From: Hypomesus transpacificus
Taxonomy: Eukaryota > Chordata > Actinopteri > Osmeriformes > Osmeridae
Length of the DNA stretch: 64,000 nt
Assembly (NCBI RefSeq): GCF_021917145.1
Contig: NC_061063.1
Span: forward strand, 10,756,263 to 10,820,262
Reading direction: 5' to 3'
Each line of letters begins with the position of its first letter. Position 1 is the first letter of the stretch. The notes beneath the pieces were generated by a model, which worked only from the letters and a program-made list of their open reading frames with translations, had not been told where the DNA came from and ran no database searches. The position numbers and the translations under genes were made by a program. This document shows positions 22,526-48,337 of the stretch, one piece after another.

Positions 22526-23262
22526 ATGTCTCGGGACAACGTGGATGACAAAGTTCACGATGCAACGAATAGCAAGATCATTTCACTCCCAATGGCACGA
22601 GTAAAGCTGATAATGAAAAGTTCTCCGGATGTATCAATGATAAACCAGGACGCTCTTTTTCTAACTACCAAAGCAACAGTAAGTTGAAAGTGTGAACTGC
22701 AAGCTAGCTAGCCAGCTAGCTAATCCCTATTATTCAGCAACACATTTTGTGATAATCAGAAATCAGCAAACGACTTGTCACTGATTAGCCTACCTTTTGG
22801 CTAAATTAAGTAGAAATGTACGTTGCATCAGTCAACTAAAAACTCCCAATAAACGGTACCACCAACTTATAAACGTGATGACTTCATTCTGCCTGTAGGA
22901 ACTCTTCGTGCAGCATTTGGCTTTGTCCTCGTTTAGAAACGGAGCTGGGAAAGACACGAACACGTTGTCTTATAGTGATCTGGCCCATACTGCGGAGGAA
23001 ACCGAGACTTTCCAGTTTCTGACAGGTGAGGTCTTTGTTAGTCAAGTTCAAGTGCTTTTTCACAGACCGCTGTTGGCCAGGGCTTGCTTTCTCAGTAAGG
23101 AACTTCTGTATTTTGTAACCTGGGTACAATCCGTTGTAGCCAAGTACCGTATGAAGCATTCATTTATTGGTTGTTTCTTTAACAGATATCCTTCCTAAAA
23201 AGATCTTGGCAAGGGAATACCTAAAGAGTCTGGAGGAACTGAAGGAGGAAGCGGACATCTGA
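22526..23262 (+). CDS. chrac1: Chromatin accessibility complex protein 1 (CHRAC15)
   Basis: CHRAC1 is a histone-fold protein that pairs with POLE3 in the ISWI remodeller CHRAC. Exons 22526-22678, 22899-23025 and 23186-23262 total 357 nt (118 aa; human 131). The histone fold is clear: ISLPMARVKLIMKSSPDVS, INQDALFLTTKATELFVQHLA and TLSYSDLAHTAEETETFQFLTDILPKK. After the fold the protein ends in a short acidic tail (KSLEELKEEADI). It lacks the long Asp/Glu/Asn tail of mammalian CHRAC1, so it is truncated at the C-terminus relative to human. The 3' UTR probably extends to the AATAAA at 24353-24358. CHRAC1 and AGO2 are neighbours on human 8q24, and this linkage is kept here. Confidence 0.95.
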
Positions 23263-24792
23263 AATGAGCCGATGTCCTAATTCTCCTGATTCCTGCCGTA
23301 ACAGTGCACTTGTGAACACGTTAGCTGGTTTAATATGATGGAAGCTAGTTTTAGCCCATGCCTACAGCGGTCATTAATGTATGGAGTGCACTGTGTGGGT
23401 TTAAAAGTAGTAAACTTTTAAGGTTGCGTGAGAAAGTCCAGTCAACATTTCAGTCTTAAGAGTAGGCCTACTACAGGATCTTTGCATTTTGGATGCAACA
23501 TTTGAAGATCAACGTGTAAACTTCCTTTGCTTGTTTGGTCAAAACTGTTTATATTTATGTTTGCTGCCCAGAAACCCAGAAAAACTGGACATTTAATTTA
23601 CAATCAGTGGCCAGAGATAATCATCACCACACATACTCAGAAGACAACACGCTATCTCGGATTGTCAGGATCTAGCTTAGCTATTGCTTCACTTTCCTTA
23701 CCAGAAGATGATGTTGTGTCGAAGATATGGTGCTAATGCCTACAAAATGCCTTTTATCTTCTGCCATGGAGCTCAGGTTCAGATCAGTTCTTTTTCTATC
23801 TACAATGATAAAGTGAAAATAATTCAAATTAGTATGTTTTTTCTATGGAAACAAATCCTCGTGGGTGTTCCTTTTTAGTTCACAATATCACCATTAATTT
23901 TTCCAGTGTGTCTAAACTTGAAAGAACAGATTCTGCATTGTGTCTGACCACTGTTACGTATACGTTCAGCTTCCTTGTGTACATATCAAACAACAGTATG
24001 TTTTTTTTTTTTTTACAACCATAGCATGTGATAACTGGGTCATCTGGGTAGTTATTCTCTTGGGTGCTTGGCGTCTCTAACGGAGGAAAATATTCAGGTT
24101 TATTTAATTTTTTTACTGATTAGAGTCTTCATTCAAATAACAAAGCTATTAACACAATAGCTGCTTTTTCCAGGTGAAGTACAGAACAGGGTACTGCCTC
24201 TGTTCAATGTGTGCTGTCCCGAGAAACAAACAATATGCACTGAACTCAACAACTGGGAATACTTTTTTTTACAAGTGTGTGAATTGTCAAGCTATGTCTA
24301 CCTAAAGAGACCTGTGATCTTGTATATTTTCTTTCGTAGATTTTGATTTAAAAATAAACTCATTGTGTAGATGTAATTTGTGTCACTAAACGTTACAGCA
24401 AAGACTCAACAGCGAGATAACCAGCATTTGCAAAAAAAACGAAGTCTTTAAAAAAACCTTGTCTATTCTTTCAGTCATCAAGCAACATTATGCACTGTGA
24501 TTATAAAAATAGAGTTTATTTCCACATGTTCATGAGCATCCCTCCTTGACACAGTATCATACATGCAGAGTGAAGGCATACAAACAAGAACACGAGCTGA
24601 CCCTGGACAGACATACAGATACTAAAAGCGTGCCTATAGTGCAGTACAGTCCTGAGAGGGCATGCATTATTCAATATTAGATTATACTTTATTACGCAAT
24701 ACAGTACACAAGAATATCAATGTTGTAAATACTAGGATGATTACCACTCATTGTGCAACTCGAGATCAAACAGGCAGCAGACTATAACGTTT
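23263..24792. other. Facing 3' UTRs of chrac1 and the secreted-protein gene
   Basis: No coding sequence is seen. A plus-strand AATAAA at 24353-24358 fits the end of chrac1. A minus-strand AATAAA (TTTATT at 24515-24520) fits the end of the gene at 24793-26271. Confidence 0.55.
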
Positions 24793-26271
24793 TTACTGAG
24801 CCGTTAGTCTGTTAAGTCGGTGTTGCATGATGTGTAAAGACTTCTCCAGGCTGGAGAAGTGCCCCTCCAGAACCACGGCCGCATGTTCCTTACTACTCAA
24901 GGAAGCCCTGGTGATTGCAATATGCTCCTTTATACTGAAAACGAGGACAACAAGTAATCATTAGAATGTCTTGTGATCGTAAATTCTAAATCTAGCATGT
25001 TATTTCAGACTTGTTTTTCTTTTTTTGGGGGGGGGGGGGGACTGGACTGATTACGTAATTTCATGGGAATGTAGCCTTGCCCTAAATATTTGGAGTGAAC
25101 TGTCTGGCCCAAGAAAGACAGCCTGTTGTGTTGTGTTGCAAGCAATTGATTGGAGACAAGTCTGGTGCCAGGACTAGACTTGAGCCAGATGTGCTGATAA
25201 CTTCAGGCTACAATATAAAGTTAGTCAGGCGTTGTCTAGACAACAGTGGACACTGGGTGCGTTGCTGGGTCGATGCTAAGCCTGTGGAACTGACCTGAAA
25301 CCAGTTTTTCCTGCTGGAATCATAACCTGACTGCTGAGGGGAAACACTGAAGCTGATCTGAGACCAGGCTTTAGAGAAAACCTGTGAGCCAGGTCCTTAC
25401 TGGTGTCAGATCATGACCTCATGCATGAGGAATTCCTCCATTGTTGGTGTACAACAGCTCCCCTCACACAACAGTGGAAACAACAAGGGTCAAATAACTT
25501 GCAACTGTCCATAAACTGTGATCGCTTTAGCACAACAAACTACAAACAAATGATAACACTTTGGGAGACGGGTTTAGCTCAGTGGTTAGAGTTTGCCTCA
25601 AAATCAAGAGATGGCAGGTTCAATTCCCCCTTGTCAGTTGCTCTGGCTAAGTGTCTGCTACACACACGTAACATTCTTCTTACAGAAGCCCTGGCTCACC
25701 TTGAGAAGGCAACAGTCTCCTTCCCCTCCACCCTGTTCTCCTCCTGGGTTAGGAACACCTTCCCCTCCATCCTGTTCTCCTCCTGAGTTTGGAACACCTT
25801 CCGCATGCTCTCCATGGTCTCCTCCATGCTCAGATGATCCGCCCTGATCCCCTGCACCTCCTCCAGGACCTGCTGGTTGTACGACAGCCCCCCCTCCTCG
25901 GCCCCGCTAGACTGGGACACGGTCTGCAGAGCCGCACGGTTCTGGAGAACCAGCAGCCTGGAATGCTCAAACTCCTCTGGGCCGGCGATGCTGTCCCAGC
26001 AGACCGGGAAGGAGGAGGGCAGCCAGAAGCGCTGGGAGCAGTTGGCCGGCTTCCCCGGGGTCTCTAACACAAACGGGCTGTCGGCTGGGAAGCTGTGAAG
26101 CAGCTCCTGGAGGAGCAAGGTACCAGAGCCCCACTCCTGGCCCCCCTGGTCTGGGTCGGCACCTGGCTCGGAGCCAAAGTCCCCTCCCCCCTCCACAGGA
26201 CAGCCTGGGCCCTGGAGGAGCAGGGACAGGCAGGCAAGGCTGGTCAAACTTAGTCCCTTCTGGAGAAACAT
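24793..26271 (-). CDS. Unrecognised secreted coiled-coil protein
   Basis: I do not recognise this gene. Two coding exons, 26271-25700 and 24934-24793, join in phase (AG|T) to give 714 nt (237 aa). The N-terminus MFLQKGLSLTSLACLSLLLQ followed by GPGCPVEG is a good signal peptide. The middle has only a few Cys (NCSQRFW, VCWDS). Residues from about 130 onward form a predicted coiled coil (SYNQQVLEEVQGIRADHLSM, SMRKVFQTQEENRMEGK). This includes two near-identical copies of VF.TQEENR.EGK and continues through exon 2 (SIKEHIAITRASLSSKEHAA ... SSLEKSLHIMQHRLNRLTAQ-stop). A non-coding first exon ending near 27030 is likely. A secreted oligomer is the simplest reading; function is unknown. Confidence 0.75.
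25566..25682 (+). mobile_element. tRNA-derived SINE copy with intact A and B boxes
   Basis: TTTAGCTCAGTGGTTAGAG at about 25570 is a pol III A box and GGTTCAATTCC at about 25618 is a B box. After them comes TTGCTCTGGCTAAGTGTCTGCT, a drifted form of the common fish SINE tail (TTGCTCTGGATAAGAGCGTCTGCTAAATGA type). There is no acceptor-stem pairing, so it is a SINE, not a tRNA gene. It lies in the intron of the secreted-protein gene. Confidence 0.75.
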
Positions 26272-27789
26272 CTCCTGGCTGGAGGAGGGATGATTTTATG
26301 GTCACCAGTGGAAGAATGCGTAGGCTGCTGGCAAGTATTTGTGAATTGATGGTTGAAAAAGAAAAAAAAAGAGTTCAGCTATAAGCAGGACTTGTTCTCC
26401 AAGTTCATAGATTACAGTAGAATATTCAATAAGATTTTTCACTGGAAATAAACGCATTCCTGATATGATTTCTATGCTAGGGTTTTTTTCGGTTAGTCAT
26501 GTTTGCAGAGTGAATGTTTAGTTGGATTTCTGTCTGTAACCATGGCCCGGATAATATTCCATGTTATGTTGCCTGTCGGCCGACAAGAAGATGTTGAATG
26601 TTTCAATGTGTTTCCTAACAAGTTTAGAGTTACATTACATCATTAGTGCAAGCCGCAAGTTCCAAATGAAATGTGGCAAAGGTAATATGTCAAGCCAGAA
26701 GGTGTGACTGTAAAACAAAGTAATTTAAGAATGGAAATAAACAACCTTGACGTCAGAATGGTGAGATAGGCTACACAGAGTTTATTGTATTCTTTAAATA
26801 TAAATTCTTAATAATCTATTGAATACCCAAAAGTTGCCGCTATGTATCCTAAAAGGACATTTTCGAATTAGGCTACAGGATATAGGCTACATTGCTAATG
26901 CAAGTGTATAGCGAACGATCCAGTTTAAAAACATATATTATTCATATTAACTGGATGATCATGCAGAAGTTATAAAACTGCGCACAGTAAATATAAAATA
27001 TTAAGTGAACATTAAAAAAACGTTTACCTGACGAAGCAAATCCCAGCGACGAATACAGTCTGGTGTTGAGACTATATCCTCAAACGCATGAGCTATTGGA
27101 AAGAATGACTCGCTCTTTAGTGGGACGCCTGTTACATGCAAACGGAGCAGTGCGCACCATTTACTTTAAGGCCCATGACGGAACGCAGTTCCCTACGCTA
27201 CTTTTTAGGAGGGGTGTAAAAATCGAGTGTTTCATCTATATGCTTTTTCTATCAATATATCAACCAGCGGTCATGTACAGACCTAGTCTTACATGCTCAA
27301 TAGTTCTTCAATTGTGTGTTCTTAATGTTAGAAAATAATGTAAAAATAATATATGCATTTGATGAACGTGTTAGGACGCCCTGAAGTCGGCTTGGTCAGA
27401 CACACCGACTCGTTTCATGGAGATAAAACAAAGTGCTGCACAAATGATGACGCGCAACCGGAGGAGATAGGCTACTACCCTATGTGAGGAATTCATGACG
27501 TTTTACGCGGAATTGATTGAACAGTTTCAAACACAAAACATGAGTAAAACACTGAATTGAACTGTCCACAAACTCAACTGAGTTTAAAAAGGAAGATATG
27601 TGAAAACACCTTTAGTAAATGGAAATGCCAAAAATATGCTTTCAAATAGGCCTCACTTTGAGCATTTTGATGAGGTTCAAGTAGCACCACCTACTGTGTG
27701 ATTGTTTTTAGTGCAGACGAATATTCGACCTATCGTTGTTGAACGATGTGTTCGACATGCAACTCCAGAGACAAAAAAGATTTGGAGAA
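26272..27789. other. Upstream region of the secreted-protein gene; no gene seen
   Basis: An acceptor-like site just upstream of 26271 and GT at about 27028 (minus strand) suggest one non-coding first exon near 27030-27060. The rest is AT-rich and non-coding. Confidence 0.4.
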
Positions 27790-30700
27790 ACATTTTTATT
27801 AATTAATGCAATTTACAGTCAAGCCAACAAGTGAACTATATTAAGTGATACATATTCACATTATTTCCTAAAAGGGTTTACAGCATATCTTGTTTGTAAT
27901 CATAATTGTTAACAAAAAAATTGATGTAAAATACAAATCAAAGCTTCCACTTTATGACAATAAGAACAATAACAAGGAGCTTAGCAGTGGATCCAAACAA
28001 ACAAAACAAGCAACAGAAACACCTCCAGACAGGAATGACAGTTTTGGCATGTTGTTGGAAAAAAAGAGAAAAGCTCAAAAAAGACTTAAATCAAATGACA
28101 AACGTGTGGGAGGTTTGACTTCACAGGACTGTGCAGGCCTACCTTGCTAAGAGGGACTTTGGTCACTCTGTTCCTCCATCGCAGTTTACGACAAGAACAA
28201 CAACAAACATGGCAGTTGACCAAGGAAACTGGAGTGTCCAAGAAATTATTTTTTACTTTAAAAACAATTTTGGGATAATTATCATGACTTTACGAATGAG
28301 GATGATTGTCATTGTCATTCCCCCCCCCCTCTCCAAGACACCCCCACATTCATAGGAGGTAGATAACATGGCAATAACACATGACATGGTTTCTCAAAGT
28401 GACTCAATGGGAATCAAGCTCTCTGGCTAGTTGTGGATTTCTAGTGCATCATTTTGTAAGATTAAGGCCAAATATACTAGAAGAATATACCCCAGGTGTA
28501 GTTCTAAGGCTATTTTAAGACAAAGGTGTAGGGAAATGGGATAGGGAGGACAAACAGCAGATATAGCCCTTTCACGGCAACACCTGAGTCAACAGTTACA
28601 TTGAAAAACATGGAGTTGTTCCAGACATTGAACTAAAATATTGGCTGGATGAACACCTCTCTCAATAGCAAATGTTATGTTGATACAATGGAGATGATCA
28701 ATTTTAGTTGAACCTTTGCATTGATGAAAAAATATATTTCACAATCTTCTTGTGGCCAGGATCAAACGCCTCCTTTAAAATGATCTGACAGAGGATGTTA
28801 AACATTTACAAACTCATAAATGTTGAATTTCTTTGCATGACATGTGCACAGCCTTAAGTGACATTCAAACCTCCCAATGTGGAAAATAAAATGTTGTTGG
28901 ACAATATGAAGTATGAAAGAAAACAAAATGACAAAGAGTCAATGCAGCATATATCAGGCTTATGAGGTACTTCATGAATATATAGATATATTTGTTACCT
29001 TTTTAGAAAAGCTCTTCAATGTCACATTACTCCTTAAAATTCCTACTGATAGCGTAAAATACCTCGTTAACTATTTCATTTTTCTGTTGGCCCAACCTCG
29101 AAAGGGTGATTTTGAATCTGCTTTGAAAGTGAAAAACACAAATACTGTTCATTCTATGCAGCTACACTCAAGGTTGCATGATAATTAATGTGAAATTCTT
29201 TCATGTGGCGAAATTCATCAGAATGGGGAGGCAAAGGGAGATGGAAGTCATCCTATAAAGGCACGCACAAAAATTACAATAAAAACTCACAGGATGTTTT
29301 CAGCACGGTAACAAGAATTAGAACTTAATTTCCATACAACCTTTTCTGTACCATTCCATCGCCTTGAAATATGCCACTACATCAGTATTGTGTCACAATG
29401 TACAGTACATTGCTACAGAGTAATTTTCAAATTTCCATTCCCTTTGTAAAATGTAGCATGCAAAAATACATCTATCGTCGTTATAAAAACGGTTTTCAGT
29501 TTGGACTTTCAGGGAGTAGGTAACACGCGGCAGGAGAAGCTTCCGGGTTTTATTGCAAAACTGGGCAACATCCCTCAGAGACACACTTACACATCACAAG
29601 CTAAAGATCATTACAGCCGACCGCAGACACTAAGCAAGCAAGGGTTCTGTAGAGTTCTGTTAATGGCCTTTTCCATGATCTCAACTCTGGTGTGATCATC
29701 CATTTGAACAGGGGGGCCCTCCCCCTGAAGTTAATCTATAAAATATCTTATTGATTTCAAATCTGGGCCATGGAAACCTGTTCTGAAAGCGATTTCGCCC
29801 CCCAGGACAAGATAATTCAGTCTCACTGACCAGCAAGTTATTATTCTTACCTCTCACCTGTTCTCCCACCAAAGGGCCAAACTAATAACACCCCATACAG
29901 AATTATTGCTCTACATCACATTCCATACATGTCTTGAACACCCACAACCTACTATCGATAGTTCTACCAAATGACGGCAGAAAGTGACAGTGTGTCATCC
30001 CCAATCTAAAGAGCCATTTATTTAACATGTTTTCATCTGTATGATCCAGTTATGACTACAGCTTATTACGTTTCACAAGCAGATCCCAACCTAATGCCCA
30101 CTGAGAGCTTTTCGTAACTACATTTTAAAAAGGGAGAACAACATTGAGGCTTGAGCGCCAATTATACAATTTGGTCCCCTTAATTTTACAAACCACAATT
30201 TTACAACCATCCTTGGTTCATCAAACTGAGTTCACCTACATTTAATAAAATTGGCTTTATAAAGGTGAAATATAAAATAAAATAAAACAATTTAACACAG
30301 TATTGGCTTGTGTTTGGTCACTATAATTGATCTTTGTCACCATCATAGATTAGGGATATTACAATGCTAGCACCCAAGACCGTTCTGAGGTAGTTTTTCC
30401 ATGTTGGTATATAAAAAGCCAAGTCATTCTGAAAACCTAAATGTCTCCAGAGATACAAAACACCAGTCAGTCTTGCACATATATCTGCATGTAGTTCAAC
30501 TATATGGCATCAGATTATTTTGGTGAAGCTCAATGACAGTTCTCCACCCTCTTTCATAAACGGTATATTGCTATGGATACCGTGCCTACGGGGATGGCAG
30601 GGGAAAAGGAGTCGAGCTGGACATGACAGTGATGTCACAGTACATGACGTAGTGATGTCACAGTACATGACAGTGATGTCACAGTGACGGCTGCTAAGAT

Positions 30701-33700
30701 CTGACAAGCTGAAGAATCAGGTTTGAAGACGACTTGATAAAACATTTGATGAATTGAAACACACAGCCGATGGTCCTGCAGACCAACTACGATCACCACA
30801 AGAAGCTTGATCAGAAAAGAGCTGTACTATAGTTAATATCACACCCTTACTGTGTAAGAGGGCTTCATGATAAGGATACCTTTGCTGTGTGGATACTCTG
30901 ATGGGCAGGTGAGTGGCGTGGAGAGAGATGAGATTGAAACATTAGAAGGTAGACAGATCAATGACAAACAAGATCACACTGTAACCATATACAACTACTA
31001 TATAACGGCACCATGAGCGAGAATAATAATAATAATAAAGAAAATGAGAAAGATTATAGACCTCTCTGCACTTGAGGTTCTATTGAATGTCCTGTTTCGA
31101 CATAAAAGCTTGTTCTGTAAGCAAGTAGCCTACACATCTCTCATAGGAGACACCAGAAAGCTTGATGGATGGATATTGTATTTCTATATCAGTTTATCTC
31201 TGAAATGTATTCTCATGAAATGGCCAAGTGTCACAGGACAGACATCAAACCTTTACAACAGGGGTATACTTTTAAAAAGTATTGAAAAGCAAAGTCAATG
31301 AAATCAACATGCATTAAAAATCGCTGAGCATGTGAACAGTTGTTACAGATGAGATTTAAAAACACGCTGGCTTGACAGTACATTCATCGTTATCTTTAAG
31401 AAAACAGGGTTCCACTCAAGGGGGCTGTTTCTGTGGGAGGCAAGGGCAACAGGGACAGGCCTGGCTGTCACATCTACTATTCTGATCTTCTTTCAGTTTG
31501 GGGTTAATAACTCATGTGTACATTGACCGGTTTAATTCTACTACCTCATTTGGGTGGCTTCCCCCCCCCCCCCCCCCCCCCCCCCACTCAGTGTGTTGTC
31601 AACACGAGACTGTGTCCATGAAGACACTGATCAGAACCAGTCAGCAGGAAGAAGACCAGCACAAGGTTCTCAAGCAATTAAAATACTAAAACCTTTATAT
31701 GGTTTAACTCAAGCAACAGGAGGGGTAAAACACTAAATCCCATGACATGACCCAGGTCTGTGGAGTGTGGGGGGGTGTGAGACAGAGAGATATGACTGAT
31801 TAAAAATGAGCTCTCCTGATATACACATCACCAGAGTAATGAGCACAGCAATGAAGAAAATCATATTGTATTCCATCTTGTGAAACAACTGTAGCCTAGC
31901 TGTTGGTGTGGTTTAATGAACATGGTTTAGCATCAAAACACACTGGCCTTGTCTTGGGCCAGTCCTATACTACAACACAGCCGTGACCAGTCCCCTGTGA
32001 CTGGGTGAACATTCAGTCCTTATCCGGTTATGACTGACCAACACTAAATAGATTTAAAAACTTGTTTGGAAAACAACAAATGCTACATTTCGCAGGCGAC
32101 AAACGGCTAACTGATATGACGGCTATCTAGTTCTAAATGATGACTTCAAATGATGAGTTAAAACACGTTCCAGCCAGCCCACTGTGCAGAAGCAAGCGTA
32201 CTGTCCAACTACAGGATCCTCACTTTGGCCTCACACTATCTCAACCAGAACAATGTACCACACCCAACTGTGTGACCACAAGGTACAGAATCTAACTACT
32301 GCACTGTCCTCACCTCACATCCGGATACCCCACCAGGGCCTGACTCCACCGCCAGTTCCCCTCATACCAGCCGTCATGCTACAGGCTGCTTGGGTGAGAG
32401 GAGCCTCTGGCCCAACTGGTACGAGTTAGCAATGTGTGTGCTTGCGTCCGGGGTGGTCTGACTAAGTGCTGAGCCGTCACGGTCTCAACAACCAGCCCCT
32501 CCTGCCAACCCTGCCCCAGCCTGACTGACACACACTAGACTCACAACTCCAAAATCCATTTTATTTTAGTGCAAAAATAACATTGTTATCAAAATGTCTG
32601 ATATTTTCAGGAGAAGCAATGCTGTACAGGTCTGCCTATGTAAGGTGCTGGTATTAAGAGGAGGACGCAGTAACAACAAACTGAAAATAAAAACATGACA
32701 GACAGGTTGAGGATTAACACAAGGGTGTGGGGACCAGGAAGGGCGGAGCAGCCTGACGGCTCCACAACATTGCTGTCAGCTCCAGAATAAACAGTCAAAC
32801 TAGTTGAGTTTGTATCGAGCGATTAGTAAAAACAGGACAGATCTTGTGGAGAATCAACGGGCATGGACGCATTCCAACATGAAATCAGCTCCAAGGTTTA
32901 ACTGCACAAGATCAGTGGCTTTTTTCATTGGCTTTCGCTGCTTATATTCAACATGGCAGCTCATGTTGAAAACAATTAGTATCAGATTAGGAAGATAGGT
33001 ATGAAGTTTCATGGGCCTTGACTTAAGAGGGTGTCACTTTTAAAGCAGTCTGTCAGGCAACACAGCATATCCAGTGATCAAACAGTCATGACTTTGTTAC
33101 ACACTTTGCATGTTAAAATCTTTCCAGCACATATTCCAAATAAAAGGTGCCAGATAAGTGAATAGAATAGGGCTAAGGACAAAGACTGCATGGTACAAGA
33201 ACTCCCTAATAATTGTTAAGTTTGGTCTGATAGCTCAATGCTTAAGATCTCTAGAAGAAAAAAGAAATGAAATAACAATAGTCAAGCCACTTTCCCCCCC
33301 AAAACTCCTTTTGCACAAACCATAGGACATGGAACACTACTAGGCTTGTGTGTACAGAATGCAGGGTCCCCATCATCCATGCCTCATGTTCAGAACCAGG
33401 CATGTCAAACATGTAATGATGGCATGTAATTATGAGGAAATGACCAGTGATGTGATGTTACCATTACATGTGAACAGGTAACAAGAGGTAGAACACAGCC
33501 ATTTCCACACAACTGCACCGCTGTCATACTGTTTCCTGTCAGGTCAGAGAGACCAATCCATCGAGTTCATACCATATTATCTATTCAAAGTGCATCCAAA
33601 TTTACATGTTGCGAGACAAGCACCGAATAATAATATTGACACAATAACAGTAAATATCAAGTACTGGATTCTTAGAATGCCCCACAAAACACAGTCAGTC

Positions 33701-35905
33701 GGGTTTTTTGTTAATTTACAGGTAAAGAGAAATGAAAGCAATTGATGTAATGTGGAGAAGATGAAGGTAATTTAAAACATTTGAGCATCTATTACCATAC
33801 TTATGGCAAATGAACCTCTTGCCCACTCAGGATGGCTGAGGGCTATAGAGAAGGGAAAACACCATCTATAGACATGGCTCTTTGTGCTTCACTTTTGTTG
33901 TTTTCTTTTCCCAGACATTAATTATGTAAAAACTTGTAATCTTGTTTGGCTAAGAGTGATTGTGGGTTCTACAAAGGATATACTCAATTAAATGTGTGCT
34001 ATCAAATATACAATATTACAAATGAGGACATTACAATCCTTGACACCATTACAAAAGGCTGAGGATAAGCATAAGCACTACAAACGCTACTAAATGCATT
34101 AAGCTACAAAACAAAATAACAATAAAAGCCCAAAATGTACTATTTCTATAAAATGACCTAGATTAATATGAGAAACTTCACTCCTAAATCTCTTGGTTAA
34201 AAACAATGCATAGTTAGAAAATAGAGATAATATCCCTCCACCCCCCCTCCCCCCATCTTGAGTACATGAACAATCTGCAGCTATAACTGTACTTAGGTAG
34301 AAGGGAACAAGCACTAGATTAGTAACATTTCAAGGACAGTCTGGAAGGCGATACAATTTTTGCATTGAGTTTTGTGTGTAAATAATTTGACTTTTAAACT
34401 ATAGGCCTGTCATTCTAAAAGAAAAAAAGCTTTTAAAAATGGTTGTAACAATCTCTTCTACAAGCTCATTGGAAAACCCCTCAAACATGATTATGCTACG
34501 AAGACCCAGGAAAAAAAAACGTTTTGCATAAAACCAACACCAAGTACAACAATCCATGTTCCCCATCAAGACGACTTAACTAGGACACCTTCTTTAAATG
34601 ATCAAAGTAGCTTATCCAATCAGGACAGAGCTTTCCTGCGTCGGTTCAGAAGCTGTTCCAGTCCTTCTCCCTCCTGTACCGTTAACACCCCACAGTCTCC
34701 AGGTGTAAGAGACACCCTCCCCCGCCTAGCTAAGGCCTGGTCACAGCCCCACATTACAGCCACTCAAAATCAGACCTACTCAAAAAAAAGGGAAACGTTT
34801 AAAACGCAAATGTTTAAGTCGTAACATGCATATTCATAGATGATTAAAAGTTATTAATAGTTTTAAAAGAGATCGTGACATGCAATATTCTCCACATCAG
34901 CTCCCCTGATGTTTGGGAGGATCAAAGAGGCGTTGTGTTGGGAACCAGTCCCCCCCTCAGTCCTCTCCCTGACTGCCTATCACAGAACACCACTCCTCTC
35001 TCCCTCCTCCAATAAGAATTGTTAGTAGTCGTTCTGTGTAAATAAGTGTTACAGTTGAAAACGTATGTAAATCGTTTGCTTGGTCGTCACCGGACACATC
35101 CGAACAATGTGTGTTGGTCACCAGTGTTGATTGAGGACAAATACTATAAAGGCTGCTGATCGCTACCTTGAAATTCATAGTTGTACATTCAAATGAAGAC
35201 CTACAGGGGGTGCTATTGTGGAATCAACCAATTACTCTTAAGTACTTGTGTCCCAATTAAGGAATTCATTTGGTCAGTGCACTCTGCTCTGATTGGCTGA
35301 TAAATAATAGCTGTGATTCGAATAGAGCGATTAAAAACTCTCATTGGTTCCTTTTCTGATAGCCACACACCTAATCGACTGCCACGCCCCAATCAATCAA
35401 ATATAGAAACAAACAAAAATATAAACACTATATGGGGGAAACTAAGAAACTAGAGTTTGAAAAACACGATGGCCCGGTCCTCTAGACTGGTTCTAATATT
35501 TCCATCAAAGTAAGAAATTAATACATATCCTTTTTCTCCTCCTCTGCTCATACTTTGTAAACAGGTTAACCCCCTAAATATACAAATACACACAAATGTA
35601 CAAACATGTCAAATAAGACCCCCTGTCCCCAAACCCCTTGTTGAGCTTTTACATTTTACAGCCTAATATTCCAGAGGGCAGGGGTAAGGGGGTGAGGGAT
35701 ACCAGGGCTTGCATGTGTGGCCTTTAAATACAACGATGGAAATCATGACTTTTCGTATGACACTATTTTCTTTGTGTGAGAGGGGCTGCTGGCCCCTTCC
35801 AGATAGGTGAGGGTGAGGCGACACAAACCCAGGGAGCCGCCCCCCTTCGGCCCTGGGAGGGGGGAGGGCTGGAAGACCAGGCCCCGGCCGGGGGAGGGTG
35901 GGGGC
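27790..35905 (-). other. ago2: Probable long ago2 3' UTR
   Basis: About 8.1 kb of AT-rich DNA follows the ago2 stop codon. I see no exon-like reading frame, splice pairs or known gene on either strand. A minus-strand polyA signal (plus-strand TTTTTATT at about 27793) lies at its far end, just before the next gene's upstream region. Mammalian AGO2 also has a very long 3' UTR. Simple repeats inside include poly-C at about 31561-31585 and a tandem repeat at 30618-30690. Assignment is by position and absence of other genes. Confidence 0.5.
30618..30690. repeat. Short tandem repeat of about 30 bp, 2.5 copies
   Basis: GTGATGTCACAGTACATGAC recurs about three times between 30618 and 30690, each unit containing the palindromic core TGATGTCA. 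It lies in the presumed ago2 3' UTR. Confidence 0.8.

Positions 35906-48337
<12,432 letters not shown>

Noticed and set aside
25566-25640. Nuclear tRNA gene
   Set aside because: A and B boxes are present but the acceptor stem does not pair and a SINE tail follows, so it is a SINE copy.
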